A stretch of DNA of 64,000 nucleotides from Chrysopilus asiliformis (Eukaryota > Arthropoda > Insecta > Diptera > Rhagionidae): positions 46,904,386 to 46,968,385 of the forward strand of contig OZ035962.1 in NCBI GenBank assembly GCA_964034945.1, in the 5' to 3' direction. Every line of letters starts with the position of its first letter. The first letter of the stretch is position 1. The translations under genes were made by a program, and so were the position numbers. Positions 10,985 through 22,749 of the stretch are shown here, piece after piece. The notes below the pieces were generated by a model. That model had not been told where the DNA came from and did no database searches. It worked only from the letters and a program-made list of their open reading frames with translations.

Positions 10985-13668
10985 ATCTTAACGTTCTTTC
11001 AGATTCTACCCCGATCCCCGTTAAACTTAGCGATAAGCCCATTAACATTTTGTCCCCAGTTTATTCAAGTGAAGAATTAAAACCGAATAAGCCCTATCAT
11101 GTCAGATTAAAGGAATACCAAGAAATCCGAAACAAAATATTCAGCGATACCCAAGATTTTACTCGAACCATTATCTATCCACATCCGTTAACTCGAAAAG
11201 CGTCTAATGCTCGACTTAGATATATTTTTCGAAAGACTGCACGTCACAGTATTGCTAATTGTGTTCTAGAAACCGTTTCTGACTTTAGACCTTATGCTAA
11301 AGTCAAATTAGCGAACATTGAATTAAACGGTTTGCTAGACAGTGGCGCTAGCATTACGTGCCTGGGTAAGGGATGTTTGAATTTGACGAAAAAGCTCAAC
11401 TTAACAATCTTTAAATTTCCATCTCATGTTAAAACCGCCGATGGTAAAGGCCATGCGATTTTTGGAAAAATTCGAGTACCAGTGTCTTATAAAACTCGCA
11501 CAGAAAGTTTAAATATTATTCTAGTACCTGGTTTGGAGCAATGTTTATATTTAGGTGTAGATTTTTGGCGCAAGTTTCAAATTGCACCCCATATTATCAG
11601 TGGTTTGAGCTCCGATATGCCAAAAATCGAAGACCCACAAATGCATGTATTAACTCCGGAACAGGAAGATCGACTTGATTTAGTAAGAGCGAAGTTCCTG
11701 TGTTCCACGAAGTTCGGGTTAGGTCGCACTACCTTAGAGGAGCATAAGATAGATGTCGGAGACGCGGTCCCAGTAAAACAAAAGCATTACCCTGTTTCTC
11801 CGGCGGTGCAAGCTCTTCTATATTAGGAGGTGGATAGGATGCTTCAGTTGGGAGTCATAGAGGAAAGTAACAGCCCCTGGAGTAGTCCAGTGATACTTGT
11901 ACGGAAACTCGGCAAGAACAGGCTGTGCCTCGACTCCCGGAAAGTTAACTCGTTAACTCTGAAGGATGCCTATCCCCTTCCTCATATAGAAGGGCTGATG
12001 AGCCGACTCCAAGACACGTTTTTCATTTCGTCAATCGATTTAAAAGACGCTTTCTGGCAGATCCCTCTGGAAAAAGAGAGTAGAGCTATAACGGCTTTTA
12101 CTGTACCAGGACGGCCGCTTTATCAATTTTCCGTCATGTGTTTTGGGTTGTGTAATGCACCCCAAAGGATGTGCCGGCTTATTGATAAAGTGATTCCGTC
12201 AAGGCTTAAAGAACGAGTCTTCGTCTATCTTGACGATCTCCTCGTGGTATCCCCTAACTTTGAGACACACATCAAGCTACTAGACGAAGTCGCAGCATGT
12301 TTACGAAAGGCCAACCTTACCATCAACGTCAAAAAGTCTCGCTTTTGTGCAAAAGAGCTTCGTTACCTCGGATTTATTGTTGGTGGGGGTAAATTAAAAA
12401 CAGATCCTGAAAAAGTGTCAGCGATAAATGAGTTTCCGGTGCCAAAGACGATTCGCCAGGTTCGAAGGTTCTTGGGAATGGCCGGTTGGGACCGAAAATT
12501 CATCAAAAACTTCGCTACAATAACCGCTCCGATTACTGATACTTTGAAATCCCCGAGAAAATTTATCTTTACACCCGAAGCAAAACTAGCGTTTGAAGAC
12601 TTGAAATTGGCATTGGTTACATCTCCTATGCTAACTCACCCCGACTTTTCCAAGGAGTTTTATATTCAATGCGATGCGTCGTCTGTTGGTATTGGTGGTG
12701 TGTTGTATCAGCTCGATAACGACAACCAAGAGCGAGTAATTGCATACATTTCCAAGAAGTTGAGTAAACCCCAAATAAACTACACAGTCACTGAAAAAGA
12801 GTGCTTGGCAGCGATCACATCGATACATAAATTTCGCCCGTATGTCGAGGGAATGTCTTTTATGGTGATAACCGATCATGCGAGCTTGAAGTGGCTTATG
12901 AGCGTGAAGGATCTTAGTGGACGGTTAGCACGGTGGAGCTTGAAACTCCAGGGTTACGATTTCAAGATTGTCCACAGAAAAGGTACTCAAAATGTTGTAG
13001 CCGATACATTGTCGAGAGGTTTAATGGAGGAAATCAGTTTGGAACATCCAACTATTACCATCGATCTAGACTCAGACGATTTCAAGTCGGATGAATATCT
13101 TGATTTAATCAACTCAATTGAGGGTAATCAAGACCATCTTCCGGACTTGAAAATCGTTGACGGTTATGTTTATAAAAGAACCTTGCCTTATACTGGTGAT
13201 GTATTGGAAGAAGAGTACTCCTGGAAGCTTTGGATACCTTCCGGTCTGACCCAAGCTTTGATTTCTCGTGCTCATGAGCCACCTCAAGCTTCGCATAGAG
13301 GCATAGGCAAGACGCTTGCTAGAATTCGCGAATCCTTTTACTGGCCAAACATGGTTGTCCAGGTACGAAATTTCGTTGCTAATTGTGCGACCTGCAAAGA
13401 AACGAAACATTCAAATGTAACATTGCGTCCAGAGATAGGTTTGGAAACCATTGTAGGAAGACCATTCCAGAAAATTTTCGTCGATTTCCTTGGGCCATAT
13501 CCACGGTCAAGAAATGGAAATACGGTCATATTTATCGTTTTAGATTATATGGCGAAATTCGTTTTTCTCAAACCAATGAGACAAGGAACCTCGAAGAATG
13601 TAAATCGATTTCTAGAGGTCGAAATTTTTAACAAATTCGGTGTTCCACAGATTACGGGTTTTCAATAG
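10837..13668 (+). pseudogene. pol: gypsy-1 pol (protease, RT, RNase H, partial integrase)
   Basis: Pol is in the -1 frame relative to the nucleocapsid and overlaps it. The open frame starts at 10837, although the true start is by frameshift. Aspartic protease LLDSGASITCLG lies at about 11330. A TAG at 11824-11826 interrupts just before the RT. The RT carries SIDLKDAFWQIPL, FGLCNAP and the catalytic VYLDDLLVV (about 12220). RNase H has QCDASSVGIGGVLYQ and a C-terminal HRKGTQNVVADTLSR. Integrase has the zinc HHCC (HRGIG through CATCKETKH, about 13300-13400) and the first catalytic Asp in FVDFLGP (about 13480). The alignment ends at VPQIT near 13653. The last residues before the stop at 13666 come from the adjoining DINE-like fragment. 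The second Asp and the Glu of the DDE triad are missing, so integration function is lost. Confidence 0.9.
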
Positions 13669-13700
13669 TTGCCACATTGGCAATTATAGCTTTTGTTCTC
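13654..13700 (-). mobile_element. DINE-1-like terminal fragment
   Basis: ACGGGTTTTCAATAGTTGCC, the small dyad and TAGCTTTTGTT: the hairpin-bearing terminal segment only. It forms the junction at which gypsy-1 is cut off. Confidence 0.75.
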
Positions 13701-13702
13701 TT

Positions 13703-13972
13703 TAAAGTATTTTGAATATAACCAAAAGACCCCATCGCTCAGTTCTCAACACAAAATTTTAACATTTTAAATGTTTCATTTTGCGATATGGATTTTTTTT
13801 TGCTCGTTTATAATTTATGAAAGTAATGACATCTCACTCTCTCTTTTGGCGCTACTAATGTGTCTCGCCAGAGGTCGCTACACAGTCTTATCAATTTATT
13901 TGGGATACCGAATTCTCTCATGGCTTTATAAAGTTCTACCCTGACTATGATATCATTTTAAATTTATGCACT
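13703..13972 (+). repeat. Direct repeat F, copy 1
   Basis: About 268 bases, from TTTAAAGTATTTTGAATATA through CTCTTTTGGCGCTACTAATG to GACTATGATATCAT, nearly identical to 19601-19868. A further inverted piece lies at 16640-16735. No coding content. Confidence 0.8.
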
Positions 13973-13973
13973 T

Positions 13974-14880
13974 ACTAGCTTGCATATCCGCCGTTGTCGG
14001 GTAAAAGTTTTTTGCAAAAATTTTCTTGCGGCCAAAAAAAACAAAGAAATAACTTAAAAACTTTTGAAAAAAATCGTTATACCTACAGGACTTCCAGTTC
14101 CGAATTTTAGAATTCTAACACCAGATTCGTAATCAGCGAGCCCAAAAACCCCTCCCCGCGAAATGGTCAGAAGCGAAGCACGTTCTGGAAAATTCATCAG
14201 ATATTTTTTCCCAAGAAAAAAATTTTCCGAGTTTCAACCAAAGTTTAGTAGTTGTTCTAAAAATGGTCCATGCTAGACTTTGGGCACGAAACTTGACTGA
14301 CGCGTCCTTGTTGTTTCAATTGAATTAATTTAAAATATGCAATCATTCGAAATTCGGTACAATCGTTTGTTTATATAAAAATTTCATTTCAAGAAAAGCA
14401 AATATTTTTTAAATTATTAACCAATAGCTTGCATACCCGTCGTTGCCGGGTTAAGTTTTTTGTATACGTTTTAAAATACGAAGAAACCCGGAAAGAACTT
14501 AAACACTTTTGAGAAAAATCTTATCCAGGACTCTTCGTTTCGAATTAGTCTAACATCAGATTCGTGATCAGCGACCCCGAATACCACAAATGCCATTTTT
14601 CCCCGGAAAAAAATGGAAAAAGGATATTTTCGGAAAAGAAAGGAAAAAGGTTATCCTTACAGGACCTTCCGTTCCGAATTTTGAAAATCTAACACCGGAT
14701 TCGTGATCAGCGACCTCGAAAACCCCCTAATGCCATTTTCCCGGAAAAAATGGGAAAAAGGATATTTGCGTTATCCTTACAGGACCGTCCGTTCCGAATT
14801 TTGAAAATCTAACACCGGATTCATGATCAGCGACCCCGAAAACCCCCAAGTGAAACTCTTTAGTTTCATGGTGAAAAACA
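13974..14880 (-). mobile_element. Helitron remnants, two adjacent 3' ends with minisatellite units
   Basis: ACTAG at 13974-13978 and the hairpin-like CCGCCGTTGTCGGGT mark one Helitron 3' end read on the minus strand. A second end, CATACCCGTCGTTGCCGGGT, lies at about 14431. Between and after them are several units of the roughly 110-bp repeat (GGATTCGTGATCAGCGACC, CCTTACAGGACCTTCCGTTC). There is no coding sequence. Confidence 0.65.
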
Positions 14881-14901
14881 TGGCGAAAAACACACTTTAA
14901 A

Positions 14902-15454
14902 CATAACAAAAGCTATAATTGCTGGCAATTATTGAAACCGGTATGGTGATTAACGGCGAACAGTTGTATCAAAATTTTGTATCAAAAAGTTGTATCAAAA
15001 TTGAAGGCAAACTTTTCAAAAATATTTTTTAAAATTTATTCAAATCGGATTTTGATGTATGGGAGTTTTATGTAGAATCATATAACTAAATAACTTTTGT
15101 TCTTGCACTTTTTTGATAGGATGCATCGTTTTTGAGTAATTCGCAAAAAAAAATTTCGTTCGTATGGGGGGTACCCCCCCCCCCCCCTAATGGTCCATTT
15201 TTGCCCATTAACGAACTTTGTCTTGCATTTTACGAAAAACGAATTTGCGTAAAATTTCAAGTCTCTAGCTCAATCCGGGCGCCCGCAATCCGCGCCACAG
15301 ACAGACGGACGGACGGACATGCAAAAATTAATTATTTTTATCATTCTAAACAAACTGGTGTAATATGTACATTTTTGTGGGTGATAACGGGATCTTGGAG
15401 TTACAAACGGTAAGGCAAATCTAGTATACCCTTTGGTTTCACCATACGGGTATA
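14902..15454 (+). mobile_element. DINE-1-like element, near full length
   Basis: CATAACAAAAGC start with part of the dyad lost, GGGGGGTACCCCC block at about 15167, short GACGGACGGACGGACA tract at about 15304-15319, and the CACCATACGGGTATA end. Confidence 0.9.
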
Positions 15455-16268
15455 AAAACACCCAAACCCCCTTTGCCCCCCGTTTACCCCCTTACGGGTA
15501 AAATTTTGGACAATCCCGCCTTAGTGAGCGCCTACGCGATGGTTGGGACATACTGTGAAAGTTTCAAGTCTCTAGCTTCAGGGGTTTGGGCTGGCCGTTG
15601 ATGAGTCATTCAGTCACTCAGTCAGTCAATCAGGTTAAACGATTTTATAAAAGGTAGATTTGTTGGATGGGGCATTTAAAGGCCGACTGCCACGTGAAGA
15701 TGAACATTTTTTTTGCTGATGATTAGATGCAGTTATATGAAAAGGCCTTGGTTGGATAGAGACAGAACTATCATCTGCAAAAAAATGTTGTCATCTGATG
15801 CTATAATTATTCCATCTGCTTTTATAATTTTGCATCTTGATTATAGGAATAGTTGAATGGGTTCATCTTTTTTATGGTATCTTCATCTTCAAAACCAATC
15901 ATTCAATAATGAAAAACATGCAAACACATATTATATCAATTAAAATTTGTACTTTTTTTCTGTCCATGATGCTTCGAAAATGCTTTTGATTATTCACTTT
16001 TTACTTTCTTCTACAGAGTATAATAAAGTATTGTATTCCTCAAAAAATTTCGACCTCTTAACTTTGCCTAAAAAACATTTCCCGATCACTCCTGAGTCTG
16101 TCAGTCTGTGTACAAGATTTCTCAAAAACTAATAGAGCTAGCGCCATGAAATTTTATAGGCATGATTTTTTATTATTAGGGTTGACTTCAGTAATTTAAA
16201 TATCTCGAAAGTTATGCCCCAAACAGATGAGCCGTCAACGTCGGCGTTCTGACACCAGCATGTGTGTA
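15455..16268. other. No gene; tail-like repeat
   Basis: 15600-15650 has GATGAGTCATTCAGTCACTC, CAGTCAGTCAATCAGGTTAA and AACGATTTTATA, shared with about 26886-26945, so it is the tail of an interspersed element of unknown class. The remainder shows no coding similarity. Confidence 0.45.
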
Positions 16269-16462
16269 TAGAGCCCATAATATAGAGAGTGGACATCCGG
16301 ACTAGAGCGACTAGACATGAGTTTTTTTACTTATATTAACCTATTTCCGTTATTTTGATAATGTGACAAAGAACGACATTTTTAAAGCTTTCCGCGCTCG
16401 TTTTTCAGCTCGGCGGCCATTTGTACAAGTCCGGGTGTCTACTCTCTATATTATAGGCTCTC
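16269..16462. mobile_element. MITE with TA target (family G), 194 bp
   Basis: Inverted ends TAGAGCCCATAATATAGAGA and CTCTATATTATAGGCTCTC, with further matching GGACATCCGGAC / GTCCGGGTGTCTAC, flanked by TA on each side. No coding content. A 379-bp relative lies at 17718-18096, and a lone end at about 16575-16592. Confidence 0.75.
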
Positions 16463-16737
16463 TACACACAGATGGCGTGTCAACAACTACAACTTTCCAA
16501 ATTTTGATATGAGTTTTTTTATTGATATTGACCTGATTTTTCAGCTCGGCGGCCATTTTTACACGACCCATTGTTTATTCTCTAGATTATAGTCCAAATC
16601 CACCAAAATTCAACGACCAATAGGCTTTCCCGACGCACACAAATTTTAATTCGCACAAAAAGACATTTAAAATGTTAAAATTTTGTGTTGAGAACTGAGC
16701 GATGGGGTCTTTTGGTTATATTCAAAATACTTTAATA

Positions 16738-16929
16738 AATAAAAAAAATAAAACCGACTTTAAAAAAAAACTGAAAAGAGAAAAAAGCACTAAAAAGAAA
16801 AAAATAATTTCAAACTATGTCCATTAATAGTATAGTATTAATGGACATAGTTTGAAATTATTTTTTTCTTTTTAGTGCTTTTTTCTCTTTTCAGTTTTTT
16901 TTTTTAAAGTCGGTTTTATTTTTTTTAGA
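16738..16929. repeat. Long hairpin (family H), intact copy
   Basis: Arms of about 90 bases pair almost perfectly around the loop GTATAG (16830-16835). They run outward through CTATGTCCATTAATA, AAAAAGCACTAAAAAG and AATAAAACCGACTTTAAA, differing only in poly-A length. A transcript would fold into one long stem. An opened copy is split between 48840-48942 and 52498-52580. Confidence 0.85.
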
Positions 16930-17067
16930 AATTTTTTTTTTATTTCGAACGTTTTTAGTTTCAATTTTTAATATAGGTAAAATTACAAAGGGTTTGAGGG
17001 GATAAGTCCGCAGATGAGAAATATATAAAAGAATCTTCGAAATATTGTACTGAACACAACATAAAAA

Positions 17068-17368
17068 CATAACAAAAGCTATAATTGCCAATCTGGCAAT
17101 TATTGAAAACCTGATGGTGATATTGGTATCTTAATTTGAGCACTTGTACCAAAATTACACTTTGAAGTCGAACTTTCCAATCAGATTTTTTAAAATTTAT
17201 TCCAATCGGATTTTGATGTATGGGAGTTTTATGTAGAATCATATTCTAAATAACTTTTGTTCTTAGACTTTTTTGATAAGATGCACCGTTTTTGAGAAAT
17301 TCGGAAAAAACGATTTCGTTTGTATGGGGGGTACCCCCCTAATGGTCCATTTTTGCCCATGAATGAAC
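17068..17368 (+). mobile_element. DINE-1-like element, 3' half missing
   Basis: Starts CATAACAAAAGCTATAATTG and continues past the GGGGGGTACCCCCC block to about 17368, where it is joined to repeat D. Confidence 0.85.
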
Positions 17369-17512
17369 CAGGGCCCAACCAGGAACTTTCTCTACAACTT
17401 TCTCTTTGGGATGACCAAAATAGGTCCACCCAGTAAAAAGTTAGGCGTGAACATACATTAAAAAAAAAAATATTCAGGTGGAATTGAGAACCTTTTCCTT
17501 TTTGGAAGTCGG
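17369..17512 (+). repeat. Repeat D, copy 1
   Basis: CCAACCAGGAACTTTCTC, GTAAAAAGTTAGGCGTGAAC and TTTTCCTTTTTGGAAGTCGG. It is the inverted counterpart of 47604-47750, where it borders a 120-bp minisatellite. Class unknown. Confidence 0.7.
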
Positions 17513-17532
17513 TTAAAAAGAGCCATATCCAG

Positions 17533-18732
17533 CAGTGTTGGGCAAAACGGCGTAAAAAACAGTTTTTTACATTTTTCACGTAAAAAACGTAAAAAACTGG
17601 TAAAAAACGTAAAAAAACGTAAAAAACCGTAAAAACGTAAAAAATAGTAAAAAACCTAAAAAATGGGACATCGCATTTCCTACAGTTTGTTTTAAAGTTT
17701 TTCTCAGCATTTGATTAGAGATCCTATAATATAGAGAGTGGACATCAGCACTTAATAGACTGTACTACTAAGTAGGACACTAAGTAGGACTACTAAGTAG
17801 GACAGTCTATTAACTCAAATTAGAACAGTTGTTTGAATGGAATTTTTCCAGTTTTTAGAATTTCTTTTCCTTTTTTCCAGTTTTTTGAATTTCTTTTCCT
17901 TTTTTTAAATTGGACACAACTTTTTAATTTTTTTAAACCCTTCAGTCATGAATATTATACTTTTATTAACCGATTGTAATTATTTTGGTAACTATTTGTG
18001 ACAATGAGTGAATTTTTCGAAATTTTCGCAAAGGTTTTTCAGTTTTTCGACCATTTTGATACGTCCGGATGTCCACTCTCTAGATTATAGGCTCTCTAAT
18101 TCAAAAACTGTAATTACAGCTGTATTTTTTTAGTGATCCTGTTGAAAGACGGGAGGAAACTTGTGGCGTTTTGCAATATAATTTCAGATCTTGTCAAGGC
18201 TCTGCTATACATTTTATGTTTCAATTTCCGGCCTTCGGAATGAGTCTCCTTGTGTTTAAAAACGATTTTTTGATGCAAACTTTAAAATTACGCTTGTTGC
18301 TGCAAGAACTAGTCCAAATATGTTTCTTTAAAATAGCCCATATGTCGCAAATCTCTCCACATTATTCACATTTATTAACGTTAAAATGAGTAGGCGGACG
18401 TGATGTAATGAAAGGATATAAACAGTTTTTGAACTCCGAGTTTAAAATCTTTTTCACTTTCAAGAGTGCAATTTGTAAATGCTTTTGAATACTTTTCTGT
18501 GTTTGCTGAAGACTATTAACCTTTTTATTGTTCTAAGATGATTTTTTTACGAATAATTACTATATTTAGTGAATGGCTACTTATTAAATTTTTTATCATC
18601 AATGTTTTAGGTTTTTTACAGTTTTTTACGTTTTTTACGTTTTTTACGTTAAAATTGAGGTTTTTTAAGCGTAATTTTTTACGCGTAAAAAACTAGGTAA
18701 ATTACTTTACGTAAAAAACCGGCACAACACTG
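17533..18732. mobile_element. hAT-type non-autonomous element, 1.2 kb
   Basis: Ends CAGTGTTGGGC and ACAACACTG, flanked by the 8-bp duplication ATATCCAG (17525-17532 and 18733-18740). Subterminal DNA at both ends is packed with GTAAAAAAC / GTTTTTTAC repeats (17560-17650 and 18605-18720). No transposase. The MITE at 17718-18096 is nested inside. The undisturbed target is visible in the opposite arm of the host element near 19580. Confidence 0.85.
17718..18096. mobile_element. MITE with TA target (family G), 379 bp
   Basis: Inverted ends GAGATCCTATAATATAGAGA and TCTCTAGATTATAGGCTCTC, flanked by TA. Same ends as 16269-16462 but a longer interior, which includes an AGTAGGAC repeat at about 17770-17800. 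Confidence 0.75.
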
Positions 18733-19600
18733 ATATCCAGCCATAAGGGTCAATTGATGACAGTCACTGAGACTTGATTGATCTTATCAATTGCCGTGTG
18801 CCTGACGATTAGATTTGCGCGACTAAAAATATGAGTTTTGTGTACTTAACATTCGTTTTATAAATTTGTACATTTACGAGCCTCAAAGCTTTCAACAATC
18901 CACTCTACAGACTTTTTGGTTTCTTATATGAAGTACGTAGTATCAAAAGTATTGTACAGTACACTCACGATTATATGTACAGGAAATTTTAAGCTTTTTA
19001 TTTAACAGAGTATTTATTCTCAAAAAGTCTAGTTTATCCTTAGATGCTTACGCATCCTTGGACAATTTTTATGTGACAAATTTAAGAAATATTAAGAGGT
19101 ATTCATTTCGAATTGCGGTCAAATTAAAAATGCTTGATTGCATCCTAAAATGTGGCCTTTAGGCAATCGCTATAAAAAAGGCAGATTTATAGGCGTGAGA
19201 AGGAGTGGTCAAATCTAATTAAGTTGGATGGAAGAGTTGTGTAAGAGTTTTTCTAGCATTTATAATTTTTTGACCTACTCACCGTTTTCCAGAGAATCTC
19301 AAAAATATTTTCATTTGAACGAGAGTTTCACCCGGAATCGTACCCCTCAGAAAGCGTAATTAGGTCTCTAGTATATAGATGAACATTTCAACTAACAGTT
19401 GTTTTTGGGTCAAGGAATTGTGAAATGAGTTTTGATTCGGTAATCTTTGTACAAATTTATAAAACGAATGTTAAGTACACAAAACTCATATTTTTAGTTG
19501 CGCAAGTCTAATCGTCAGGCACACGGCAATTGATAAGATCAATCATGTCTCAGTGACTGTCATCAACTGACCCTTATGGCTGGATATGGCTCTTTTTTAT

Positions 19601-19868
19601 TAAAGTATTTTGAATATAACCAAAAGACCCTATCGCTCAGTTCTCAACACAAAATTTTAACATTTTAAATGTTTTTTTGTGCGATATGGATTTTTTTTGC
19701 TCCTTTATAATTTATGAAAGTAATGACATCTCACTCTCTCTTTCGGCGCTACTAATGTCTCTCACCAGAGACAGAGATCCCTACACAGTCTTATCAAAAT
19801 ATTTGGGATACGGAGATCTCTCATGACTTTATAAAGTTCTACCCTGACTAGGCTATCATAGGAGGTTT
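19601..19868 (+). repeat. Direct repeat F, copy 2
   Basis: Nearly identical to 13703-13972 (TTAAAGTATTTTGAATATAA through GACTAGGCTATCAT). It begins right after the family I element, whose TTA target copy overlaps its first bases. Confidence 0.8.
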
Positions 19869-19920
19869 TAAAGTCTATGAATATGTGTTTTACTTACCTC
19901 GCATGCGTAGAGTGCATAGT

Positions 19921-20341
19921 CTATCTGATACAGCTTGAAATCCGATAACAGTAAATAAGAATCGGTTTTATCAACTGCTTATATAAGAGCATCCTTGTCA
20001 TTGGAGAAAGCATGCTTTTCGGGTGCATTAACGAGGCGATAGACATATAAGCTTTATTTGCTTTTCTTAGGGATTCCTTAACATGGTCATTGAACTTTAA
20101 GAGCTTATTAAAATTGACACCCAGATATCTAATCTTATCCTTGGGCCGAAGTTCTCGACCACCCAGAGAGATAGAGAGGTTAGAACATATTTTGGCAGTA
20201 CCCGATGGACCCCTTCCAGACGCGTTTCTAAAGTGAATTAGCTCTGACTTATTACTATTAATTGCAATGCCCCATGAGTCATAATACTCCTTGATCTCAT
20301 CCAGATGGAGCTGCACAAAACGGGCAGCGACTTTTGGATCT
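19921..20341 (-). pseudogene. LINE reverse transcriptase fragment (after the catalytic core)
   Basis: Minus strand, open from about 20341 to 19921: DPKVAARFVQLHLDEIKEYY, then DSWGIAINSNKSELIHFR, IRYLGVNFNKLLKFNDHV and LMHPKSMLSPMTRMLLYKQL. This is the segment downstream of the YADD box in I/Jockey-like LINEs, including the conserved YLGV and the H-V...A thumb pattern. The catalytic core before it and the C-terminal part after it are missing. It is a fragment without its own start codon, carried in repeat DNA. Confidence 0.8.
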
Positions 20342-20639
20342 CTGTTTCACGAAAAAATATCAATTGTTGCCTAATATAGCGTAGAATTGTTGAAATTTTA
20401 TGAGTACCAAACGAATTTAACACTCGTATTTTTTTAGAGTTGTTCAATTTAACATGCTTTTGACTGAAATGTGAGATTCGAACAAAAAATAATTTCTACA
20501 TATTGTTTGGAAATTTCATGGTTATGGTCAGGAAATAAGATTCAAATCCCTATGCTAGTTTTCCTAGAAAAGTACCGTGTCCGCATTCTGTCTTTCCCAC
20601 TGAAAAATAATATATTTGTCTCTTTCTAGTTTTCTGCAA

Positions 20640-20870
20640 AATTTTATGACGTCTGTCACCAAATTTTTTTTCGTGTAAAAATTAGAAGAAAAAGACAACC
20701 ATTTACCATAGAAATTTTTTCCAATAATATTTTTTTTTCCCAATAATACAAATTCTTGATTTCGGAAATCTTATAGCAAATTTTATTAATATTTCTAATA
20801 GCAAATTTTATTATTTCATACAAATGTTTCAAAATTACCCGCTTATAAAATCAAAATTGCATGCCAGACA
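20640..20870 (+). repeat. Direct repeat J, copy 1
   Basis: About 230 bases from TATGACGTCTGTCACCAAAT to GCTTATAAAATCAAAATTGC, nearly identical to 21900-22120. The 1.0 kb between them holds no recognised gene. Confidence 0.8.
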
Positions 20871-21895
20871 CACACATAACATGTCATGCCTTAATAAGAT
20901 TTCACTGGGTTTTTTTTAATAATCAAAAATCTAAGGTTTCACTGGAATCTTAGGAAAAAATCTTGATGAAATCGGGCGAAAAGTGAAATCGGGTTTTCAA
21001 AAGTGGTACTTAGAAAAAGTGTACGCGTTTTAAAAGTGGTTTTTGTGAAAGAAGGGCATTAAAGTAATACCCTCGTGTCATTTTGAAATCGGATTAAAGT
21101 GTTAAACGCAAATAAAGTGCAAAAACGTCCAACGTTTGACGTTTCTCAACTAGTGTTCCACAAAGTAATGCTTGTAGTTTGGTTCTCAACACATGCCAAC
21201 TACCGTCAGCATTGATTTACTGTAATGATTATTTTATCCTTTTTAAAGGATTTTTTTATTCAGGATTTTTTTCAATTTTTAAGGGTTTTTCTTTAGTCAG
21301 GGGTTTTTCAAAATTTTTAATTTGTTTTTTTTTCACTCTTTTTAAAGATAATAGTGAACAAACTTTTTATGTCCGATTGAATTTAAAGTTTTTTAGTACC
21401 CATTTTGTATTGTAATAATTATTTAAAGATCAACAATTTTTTTCAATATCCCTCGAATGCCGAAGCGGGATCGAAAACGGTTCAGGGAATCAAAATACAC
21501 AGGGAGAGAAGAGGTAACGTTAAGGGGAGAGTGAATTATTACACACTAAAATATTCCTCTCTTTATTTCCAACGGAATGGCGAAAGTGGGATCGAAATTG
21601 GTTCAGTGGATCAGAAGATACAAGGAGAGGGGGTTTAAATTGAGGGGGAGGGGTAATTTTTAACCGCAAGAGCCTTGCGGCACCCATATCCAGCCGAATG
21701 CCAAAAACGGGACCGAAATCGGTTGAGGGGTTCAAAAGTTATGAGTTAAGGAAGCACAAACTTCGTGCCAAACGCATATACCATCTCCGTTCCGTCGGGG
21801 GTAAAAAATGAGGAAACAATTACTAGAAATCCATGTACTATATTTTCCCTTAAATTTTTGTGTTTCTTCAGTATCTGATAAACATTCTTTTAAAA
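20871..21895. other. No gene recognised
   Basis: AT-rich. 21440-21740 holds a threefold diverged repeat of the form AATGCCGAAGCGGGATCGAA / AATGGCGAAAGTGGGATCGA, followed each time by GGTTCAG and GGAGAG. No frame matches a known protein. Confidence 0.4.
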
Positions 21896-21899
21896 AAAA

Positions 21900-22120
21900 T
21901 TATGACGTCTGTTACCAAATTTTTTTTCGTGTAAAAATTAGAAGAAAAAAATCAGCCATTTCCCATAGAAATTTTTTCCAATAATAAATCTTTTTCCCAA
22001 AAATACAAATTCTTGATTTCGGAAATCTAATAGCAAATTTTATTAATATTTCTAATAGCAAATTTTATTATTTCATGCAAATGTTTCAAAATTACCCGCC
22101 TATAAAATCAAAATTACCGC
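21900..22120 (+). repeat. Direct repeat J, copy 2
   Basis: Partner of 20640-20870, ending in CCTATAAAATCAAAATTACC. It is followed directly by the hairpin at 22140. Confidence 0.8.
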
Positions 22121-22139
22121 GCCGAAAGAGAGAGAGGCT

Positions 22140-22260
22140 GTAGCGCCGAAAGAGAGAGAGAGAGAATCACACATAAAAGCGAGATAAATCATAAACATAA
22201 AATAAAACAAATATTTATCTCGCTTTTATTTGTGATTCTGTCTCTCTCTTTCGGCGCTAC
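22140..22260. repeat. Hairpin repeat
   Basis: GTAGCGCCGAAAGAGAGAGA pairs with TCTCTCTCTTTCGGCGCTAC, and the inner CATAAAAGCGAGATAAAT pairs with ATTTATCTCGCTTTTATTTG. The inner motif recurs in the 22750-23016 hairpin, and the outer one in repeat F. Confidence 0.75.
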
Positions 22261-22749
22261 AACCAGTTTCCGGTCTTGGCCTGCCGCAATGTCTCTCACC
22301 AGAGGTCCCGGTCGCGTGCCGATATCCTCCAGTTGTGATACACAGCACCCAAAAAAATATTTTTTCCTTTTTAGTGCATTTTTTAGTACATTTTTTTAAA
22401 ATAAAAACTTTTTTTAAAAATTTTTTTTTTTCAATTTTTTTTCTTTGTGGTGTTTTCCGAATTTCCAGAAAAAAATGGGTGTGCCGTATGCAAATAAAGG
22501 TTGCGGAGCACTGCCATAGACAATATGAAGTATTGAACATATTTTCGAAATATCTTAAAATTTAACAGTTGCAATTTAGAAACAAGTTTTCCTGTCTTTT
22601 TTGTCGATCTTTTTTACAGACTATTATTTTTTCAATTTTTCTAATATTCAATAGTATTTTAATTTTTTTTTATTTTCCACAAAAGTCAATTAATCACATA
22701 TTAACAAGTATAGTTCACTATTTTGGGTGAAATCTATATATATATATGA

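Larger units (their letters stand above)
8697..13653 (+). mobile_element. Ty3/gypsy retrotransposon, gypsy-1, 3'-truncated
   Basis: Order: primer binding site, untranslated leader (8710-9551), gag, protease, reverse transcriptase, RNase H, integrase. The element stops in mid integrase core at about 13653, where a fragment of the DINE-1-like family begins. The rest of the integrase and the 3' LTR are absent. Gag and pol are in overlapping frames, with pol shifted by -1, as is usual in this group. It is a related but distinct lineage from gypsy-2: the gag cores align (WFW block) but sequences differ widely. Confidence 0.85.
17516..19596. mobile_element. Element with long inverted arms (family I), host of a hAT insertion
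   Basis: Arms of about 150 bases starting AAAAGAGCCATATCCAGCC: left 17516-17532 continued at 18741-18871, right 19448-19596. They are flanked by TTA (17513-17515 and 19597-19599), which fits a 3-bp Harbinger-like target duplication. The central 18872-19447 has no recognisable gene. The left arm is split by the hAT element at 17533-18732. Confidence 0.65.
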
